A stretch of 64,000 bases of DNA, taken from Oceanospirillum sp048270425 (GTDB taxonomy: Bacteria > Pseudomonadota > Gammaproteobacteria > Pseudomonadales > Halomonadaceae). A model generated the notes under the pieces. It searched no databases. It saw only the letters and a list, made by a program, of their open reading frames with translations, and was not told where the DNA came from. A program made the position numbers and the translations under genes. The DNA lies in contig JBLWSY010000008.1 of NCBI GenBank assembly GCA_048270425.1, positions 81,628-145,627 of the forward strand. The letters run 5' to 3'. This document shows positions 62,298 through 64,000 of this stretch, one piece after another; the first letter of the stretch is position 1, and each line of letters starts with the position of its first letter.

Positions 62298-63617
62298 TTA
62301 AGCAGCTTCAGTTTTTTGCTCAGCCGGCTTAATGGCATCGTCGTAAGACATTTCCACTTCATTTACAGATGCCTCATTCAGCAGATTTTCAACTACCTGC
62401 TCTTCCAGCACTGCAGATTCCAGCTGCTGACGCATCTGCTCGTTGTTCATGTAGTAATCAACAACCTGCTGAGGATCCTGATAAGACTCAGCCAGTTTCT
62501 CTACATAAGCACGGATCGCTGCTTCATCAGCTTTCAGTTCTTTAGCTTCTACAACAGACGCCATCAGCAGACCCAGTTTAACACGCTTCTCAGCCTGTTC
62601 CTGGAACAACTCAGCAGGCAGTGCAGACGCATCAAAGTTAGATGGACCACCGAACTGCTGAACAGCTTGCTGACGCAGAGCGTCGATTTCGTTGCTGATC
62701 AGAGCCTTAGGTACGTCGAACTCGTTACGCTCAACCAGAGCAGTTACGATCTGTTCTTTAACCTTGTTCTTGATAGTCTGTTCCAGCTCACGCTCCATGT
62801 TTTTCTTAACATCAGCGCGGAATGCTTCCAGACCACCTTCTTCAACGCCGTACAGCTTGAAGAAATCATCGTTCAGCTCAGGTTTCTGCTGCTCAGATAC
62901 TTTATTCACTTTAACTTTGAATACAGCATCTTTACCTTTCAGCTGTTCAGCCTGGTAATCTTCAGGGAAAGTAACATTTACGTCTTTCTCTTCACCCGCT
63001 TTAGTACCTACCAGCTGAGCTTCGAAGCCAGGGATGAAAGTACCGGAAGACAGACCCAGGTCGTGACCTTCTGCTTTACCACCTTCAAAAGCTTCACCGT
63101 CGATGAAACCTTCAAAATCGATATTAACCTGATCCTGCTCAGTTGCAGCACGGTCAACTTCGCTCCACTTAGCTTGTTGCTCACGCAGAACTTCGATCAT
63201 TTTGTCCAGATCTTCGTCAGATACAGAAGCAACCGGCTTCTCTACAGACAGATCTGCCACGGAACCAACTTCAACTTCTGGGTAAACTTCCAGAGTTGCA
63301 ACGAATTCCAGGTCTTTACCTGCTTCGTTTACAGAAGCATCAATTTCAGGGAAACCAGCTGGGTTCAGCTTTTCCTGAGTGATTGCTTCAACGTACTTGG
63401 TACGCATAACTTCAGAAACAACCTCTGCACGCACTTCGTTGCCATACTGACGACGAACAAAGCTCATTGGCACCTTGCCACGACGGAAGCCGTTGATACG
63501 TGCGCTTTTAGCAGTCTGTTTCAGACGCTCCTCAACTGCTTCATCAATTTGCGCTGCTGGCACCTGAATTGTGACGCGACGCTCAAGACCAGAAGTCGTT
63601 TCAACGGAAACTTGCAT
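62298..63617 (-). CDS. tig: Trigger factor
   Basis: 439 residues from the ATG at 63617 (GAGGA upstream); the open frame starts five codons earlier at TTG. Ribosome-binding domain with signature GFRRGKVPMSFVRRQYG (about 43-60), FKBP-type prolyl isomerase domain at about 160-245 (GFIDGEAFEGGKAEGHDL) and a C-terminal chaperone domain. Co-translational folding helper. First of the tig-clpP-clpX-lon block. Confidence 0.98.
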   Translation of the reverse strand: MQVSVETTSGLERRVTIQVPAAQIDEAVEERLKQTAKSARINGFRRGKVPMSFVRRQYGNEVRAEVVSEVMRTKYVEAITQEKLNPAGFPEIDASVNEAGKDLEFVATLEVYPEVEVGSVADLSVEKPVASVSDEDLDKMIEVLREQQAKWSEVDRAATEQDQVNIDFEGFIDGEAFEGGKAEGHDLGLSSGTFIPGFEAQLVGTKAGEEKDVNVTFPEDYQAEQLKGKDAVFKVKVNKVSEQQKPELNDDFFKLYGVEEGGLEAFRADVKKNMERELEQTIKNKVKEQIVTALVERNEFDVPKALISNEIDALRQQAVQQFGGPSNFDASALPAELFQEQAEKRVKLGLLMASVVEAKELKADEAAIRAYVEKLAESYQDPQQVVDYYMNNEQMRQQLESAVLEEQVVENLLNEASVNEVEMSYDDAIKPAEQKTEAA

Positions 63618-63872
63618 GAAAAATCCTCGCAATACTTTTTAATGCTTCTTTATAGATAAGCCGAAAGAAAGAGATTTTAAGAGCAGAAACACTCGCAAGC
63701 AAGCGGTTATCGCTCTTTCAGGGCATCTGAAGAGAAAAGAAATAGCAAAAACATTCAGACTTCAGATATCTGACGGCCAGATTCACAGAAAACGCACAAA
63801 AGCGATAAAAATCAAGACGTTACTGATAGAAAAATAAAGAAGATAAGGGATAACAAAGGGGATAAAATAAGA

Positions 63873-63949
63873 TGGTCGGGATAGAGGGATTCGAACCCCC
63901 GACATCCTGCTCCCAAAGCAGGCGCGCTACCAGACTGCGCTATATCCCG
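63873..63949 (-). tRNA. tRNA-Pro (anticodon TGG)
   Basis: 77 bases including CCA. Starts CGGGATATAGCGCAG, anticodon loop CTTTGGGAG (TGG), T-arm GGGTTCGAATCCC, discriminator A. About 255 bases upstream of tig on the same strand. The gap 63618-63872 is A+T-rich and should carry the tig promoter; no other feature was seen. Confidence 0.97.
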
Positions 63950-63979
63950 ACATATAAAACTGATCACTCTCGGAGAGAA

Positions 63980-64000
63980 TGGGGTGAACGATGGGACTCG
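63980..64000 (-). tRNA. 3' end of a tRNA, probably tRNA-His (cut by window edge)
   Basis: The minus strand reads a T-arm end CGAGTCCCAT, acceptor strand CGTTCAC, then C and CCA. A discriminator C before CCA is the identity feature of bacterial tRNA-His, which pairs it with an extra G at -1. The anticodon lies outside the window. Confidence 0.6.

Noticed and set aside
62316..63659. Plus-strand open frame of 447 codons
   Set aside because: Exactly antisense to trigger factor, which is unambiguous; Phe/Cys-rich composition is typical of a shadow frame.

Overview
The window looks like chromosomal DNA from a marine gammaproteobacterium, most probably of the Oceanospirillales/Oceanospirillaceae type (inference). 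It carries the typical gammaproteobacterial blocks tig-clpP-clpX-lon-hupB-tRNA-ppiD, dnaQ-rnhA-methyltransferase-gloB-mltD and a complete general secretion (gsp) operon. Most genes share a moderately GC-rich base composition. Only about 23.7-25.7 kb is visibly A+T-richer and looks acquired. There is no prophage, no intact insertion sequence and no CRISPR array.

Layout. 0-7.5 kb: three tandem genes of no recognised family that are paralogues of one another, the first cut by the window edge, followed by a DUF805-like membrane protein. 7.6-9.7 kb: the soluble lytic transglycosylase slt. 10-17.2 kb: the histidine-utilisation operon hutH-hutU-hutI-hutG with a divergent LysR-type regulator. The shared intergenic region has four 14-bp tandem repeats and an inverted repeat that covers the hutH ribosome binding site. 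17.3-23.5 kb: an aldehyde dehydrogenase, an NhaC-type antiporter, a Rpn-nuclease remnant, an S33 peptidase-like hydrolase and an rRNA-methyltransferase-like gene. 23.7-25.7 kb: a tightly packed A+T-rich operon encoding a ParA-like ATPase and two unknown proteins. 25.9-31.8 kb: hrpB, a palindromic repeat element, an Lrp regulator divergent from an EamA exporter, and two hypothetical genes.

31.9-43.3 kb: a type II secretion operon, read right to left as gspN-C-D-E-F-G-H-M-I-J-K-L. The order is not the textbook one, and GspL stops right after its membrane helix. It lies downstream of rnhA and dnaQ on the same strand. 44.8-48.4 kb: a methyltransferase divergent from gloB-mltD, as in the E. coli mltD-gloB-yafS-rnhA-dnaQ neighbourhood. 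48.5-55 kb: a YejABEF-type peptide importer and a PAP2 phosphatase. 55-64 kb: ppiD, tRNA-Asp, hupB, lon, clpX, clpP, tig, tRNA-Pro and the 3' end of a probable tRNA-His.

The two best candidates for undescribed biology are the paralogous three-gene array at the left edge and the ParA-led three-gene operon between the methyltransferase and hrpB. Functions of both are unknown, and nothing in the sequence proves a specific role.
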